From positions 1 through 5,912 of the forward strand of contig JACQYP010000116.1 of NCBI GenBank assembly GCA_016208205.1: a stretch of DNA of 5,912 nucleotides. Reading direction: 5' to 3'. The position numbers and the translations under genes are program-made. The notes under the pieces are model-generated. The model ran no database searches. It had not been told where the DNA came from and worked only from the letters and a program-made list of their open reading frames with translations. Position 1 is the stretch's first letter. The number at the start of each line of letters is the position of its first letter. This DNA is from Candidatus Desantisiibacteriota bacterium. GTDB taxonomy: Bacteria; UBA9089; CG2-30-40-21. Positions 4,510 through 5,912 of this stretch are shown one piece after another.

Positions 4510-5688
4510 ATGGATAGAAGAGACTTTATTAAAACTTGCTGCATGGCAACCATCTCAGCAAACATGGGGACTTTCCCCTCTCTTGCCCTGGCAGATACCT
4601 TGAATCCGACTGACAGAGAGACTCTCTCCGACAAAGGGGCTTCCTCGCAAAAGAGATATATCGCTCCCCATAAAGCACTCTTTTATGCAGCAGACGAGTC
4701 AGCACCCCTATCACTTGTTTGCCTTCTCTGCCCATGGAAATGCTCTCTTTCCTCAGATAAGAGAGGGCGTTGTCAGGTAAGGGAGAACAAGGATGGTGAA
4801 CTCAGGACATTAGCCTATGCTAATCCCTGTGCCGTGCACATTGACCCAATCGAAAAAAATCCCTTGTTTCATTTCCTTCCAGAGACCAAGTGCCTTTCTG
4901 TGGCTACGGCTGGTTGTACCTTCAGGTGTAAATATTGCCAGAATTGGCAGATATCCCAGAGCAGCCCTGAGGAGACTACAAATCTTCAATTTACCCCAGA
5001 AAAGATTGTTTCTATGGCTATCAAGAATAAATGTCAGGCAATGGGCTATACCTATACCGAACCAACGATATTTTTTGAATATATGCTGGATATTGCTAAC
5101 GAAGCAAAAAAGAATGGATTGAAAAATGTATACCATTCAAACGGGTTTATAAATCCGGAGCCATTAAAAAAACTATGCCGGTATATAGATGCAGCAAATA
5201 TTGATTTGAAAGGATTTACAGAAAAATACTATCATGAGATGAGTGCAGGAAGGCTTGCCCCTGTCCTTGAATCATTGAAGATATTAAAAAAAGAGTGTGT
5301 GCATCTTGAGATTACCAACACAGTTGTCCCAACCTATAACGACACTGTTGCGGATGTAGATCGTATGTGTAAATGGATCCGGGATGAATTGGGCAATGAT
5401 GTCCCCCTCCACTTTGCCAGATTTTATCCATATCACAAATTAAAAAACCTTTCCCCAACACCAACGGCTATCATGGAAGCAATGAGAAATACAGCAACTA
5501 AGGTTGGAATAAAATATGTTTATATTGGCAATATCCCCGGTCATCCGGGCGAACACACCTATTGCTCAAACTGCAATAAGCTTCTTATCAGAAGATTTGG
5601 ATTCAAAATCTTAGAGTATTTCATTAAGGATGGGGAATGCAGTTATTGTGGGCAGAAGATACCGGGAATATGGACAAGGAAGATTTAG
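4510..5688 (+). CDS. amrS: Radical SAM enzyme of the AmmeMemoRadiSam (AmrS) type with an N-terminal Tat signal
   Basis: AmrS-like proteins are radical SAM enzymes that usually travel with AMMECR1 and Memo homologues; their reaction is not settled to my knowledge, and older annotations call them pyruvate formate-lyase activating-like. The 392-residue protein has the 4Fe-4S motif CTFRCKYC (Cys136, Cys140, Cys143), an upstream Cys set (Cys71, 74, 78, 88, in CLLCPWKC and RGRCQVREN) and a C-terminal ribbon (Cys352/355 and Cys377/380, ending CGQKIPGIW). All are hallmarks of this family. SAM-domain landmarks include GYTYTEPT, YHSNGF and NIDLKGF. Residues 1-28 look like a twin-arginine leader: DRRDFIK (2-8), a mildly hydrophobic stretch, then Ala-Leu-Ala (26-28) for cleavage. 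This makes the protein longer than the roughly 330-345 residues I expect. AMMECR1 and Memo genes are not in the window. Assignment is firm for radical SAM and good for AmrS; export is inference. Confidence 0.9.
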   Translation: MDRRDFIKTCCMATISANMGTFPSLALADTLNPTDRETLSDKGASSQKRYIAPHKALFYAADESAPLSLVCLLCPWKCSLSSDKRGRCQVRENKDGELRTLAYANPCAVHIDPIEKNPLFHFLPETKCLSVATAGCTFRCKYCQNWQISQSSPEETTNLQFTPEKIVSMAIKNKCQAMGYTYTEPTIFFEYMLDIANEAKKNGLKNVYHSNGFINPEPLKKLCRYIDAANIDLKGFTEKYYHEMSAGRLAPVLESLKILKKECVHLEITNTVVPTYNDTVADVDRMCKWIRDELGNDVPLHFARFYPYHKLKNLSPTPTAIMEAMRNTATKVGIKYVYIGNIPGHPGEHTYCSNCNKLLIRRFGFKILEYFIKDGECSYCGQKIPGIWTRKI

Positions 5689-5715
5689 CCACAGAGAGCA
5701 CAGAGAGCATAGAGA
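5689..5715 (+). repeat. Three 9-base units of CACAGAGAG type abutting the stop codon
   Basis: CCACAGAGA, GCACAGAGA and GCATAGAGA follow one another without gaps, starting with the base after the TAG stop at 5686-5688. Related sequence in the opposite orientation occurs at 5839-5866 (CTTTGTGCC, TTAGTGTCTTGGTGGC), so the two may be outer arms enclosing element C. It is a simple-sequence dispersed repeat and non-coding. Confidence 0.7.
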
Positions 5716-5729
5716 AATAATTTTAGAAG

Positions 5730-5816
5730 AATAGAACACGGATAACACGGATACTACGGATTAACACAGATAAAATCCTTGCAAATCCGTGTAATCCGTG
5801 TAATCCGTGTACTATT
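5730..5816. repeat. Long hairpin repeat of ACACGGAT type (element C)
   Basis: Two 42-base arms (5730-5771 and 5775-5816) face each other across a 3-base gap. The pairing includes AATAG, two ACACGGAT words and ACGGATT, interrupted by short mismatches. Arm length and both ends (AATAG...CTATT) are the same as in element B, but the loop is 3 bases instead of 17. It would form a stable stem just after the radical SAM gene. Confidence 0.85.
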
Positions 5817-5838
5817 TATCATTTAAATTGTCTTAATC

Positions 5839-5906
5839 TTTCTTTGTGCCTTAGTGTCTTGGTGGCGTAAACGGTTACATATCTTGTTAATCCTGTTTAT
5901 CCTGTC
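5839..5906. repeat. Further dispersed repeats to the window end
   Basis: TTTCTTTGTGCC and TTAGTGTCTTGGTGGC (about 5839-5866) are the reverse-orientation counterpart of the CACAGAGAG block. AATCCTGTT and TATCCTGTC (5889-5906) form another 9-base repeat of a type common in environmental genomes. No gene starts before the window ends. Confidence 0.6.
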
Positions 5907-5912
5907 AAAAAA

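Noticed and set aside
4817..5122. Plus-strand open frame in another frame within the radical SAM gene
   Set aside because: It is a shadow of the real frame, which carries the CxxxCxxC motif and runs without interruption.
4510..5688. Pyruvate formate-lyase activating enzyme as the product
   Set aside because: The extra N-terminal Cys cluster and the C-terminal Cys ribbon ending CGQKIPGIW fit the AmrS group better, and no formate-lyase gene is nearby.
5689..5816. Possible CRISPR array, because short units recur
   Set aside because: Units are only 9 bases, run directly into each other with no unique spacers, and the longer element is a two-arm inverted repeat.

Overview
The window is a roughly 5.9 kb, AT-leaning stretch of bacterial chromosome. 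It carries one tRNA, four protein genes and an unusually dense load of short dispersed repeats in nearly every gap. Two genes make Kdo, the inner-core sugar of lipopolysaccharide, and a third encodes a probable secreted or outer-membrane protein, so the organism is almost certainly a diderm (Gram-negative type). The repeats (ACACGGAT, CACAGAGAG, AATCCTGTTTATCCTG, GAACTCCT, AATTGATAATT and CGAAGCAATCTC types) recall those in genomes of uncultivated phyla such as Omnitrophota, Desantisbacteria and Planctomycetota. That is an impression from memory; the window itself does not fix a phylum.

Layout. Positions 1-522 have no gene, only a 13-bp inverted repeat at the left edge and a large imperfect inverted repeat (267-474). 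A minus-strand tRNA-Gly(UCC) follows with encoded CCA (523-598) and a near-consensus promoter (612-640). Directly upstream of that promoter is a strong minus-strand terminator (641-681), which together with a possible extended -10 promoter (751-781) could delimit an unrecognised small RNA of about 105 nt. The rest up to 950 is non-coding. A perfect TTGACA-N17-TATAAT promoter (952-980) then starts the plus-strand genes.

Plus-strand genes. (1) 1064-2299 is a signal-peptide protein with a Ser/Thr/Pro-rich linker carrying TTGSPT repeats and a beta-rich C-terminal domain; I do not recognise its family. (2) kdsA (2320-3159) is a metal-dependent Kdo-8-phosphate synthase, 20 bp downstream and probably co-transcribed. 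(3) kdsD/kpsF (3346-4308) is arabinose-5-phosphate isomerase with SIS and two CBS domains. (4) 4510-5688 is a radical SAM enzyme of the AmmeMemoRadiSam (AmrS) type that carries an apparent Tat export signal. KdsD converts ribulose-5-P to arabinose-5-P and KdsA condenses that with PEP, so the two are consecutive pathway steps. KdsC (the phosphatase) and KdsB are not in the window.

Most unusual: the Tat leader on a radical SAM enzyme; a 47-bp tandem duplication that crosses the kdsA stop codon yet leaves protein length unchanged; and hairpin repeats that begin at or within a few bases of the stop codons of all three enzyme genes. I see no clear evidence for an entirely new multi-gene system.
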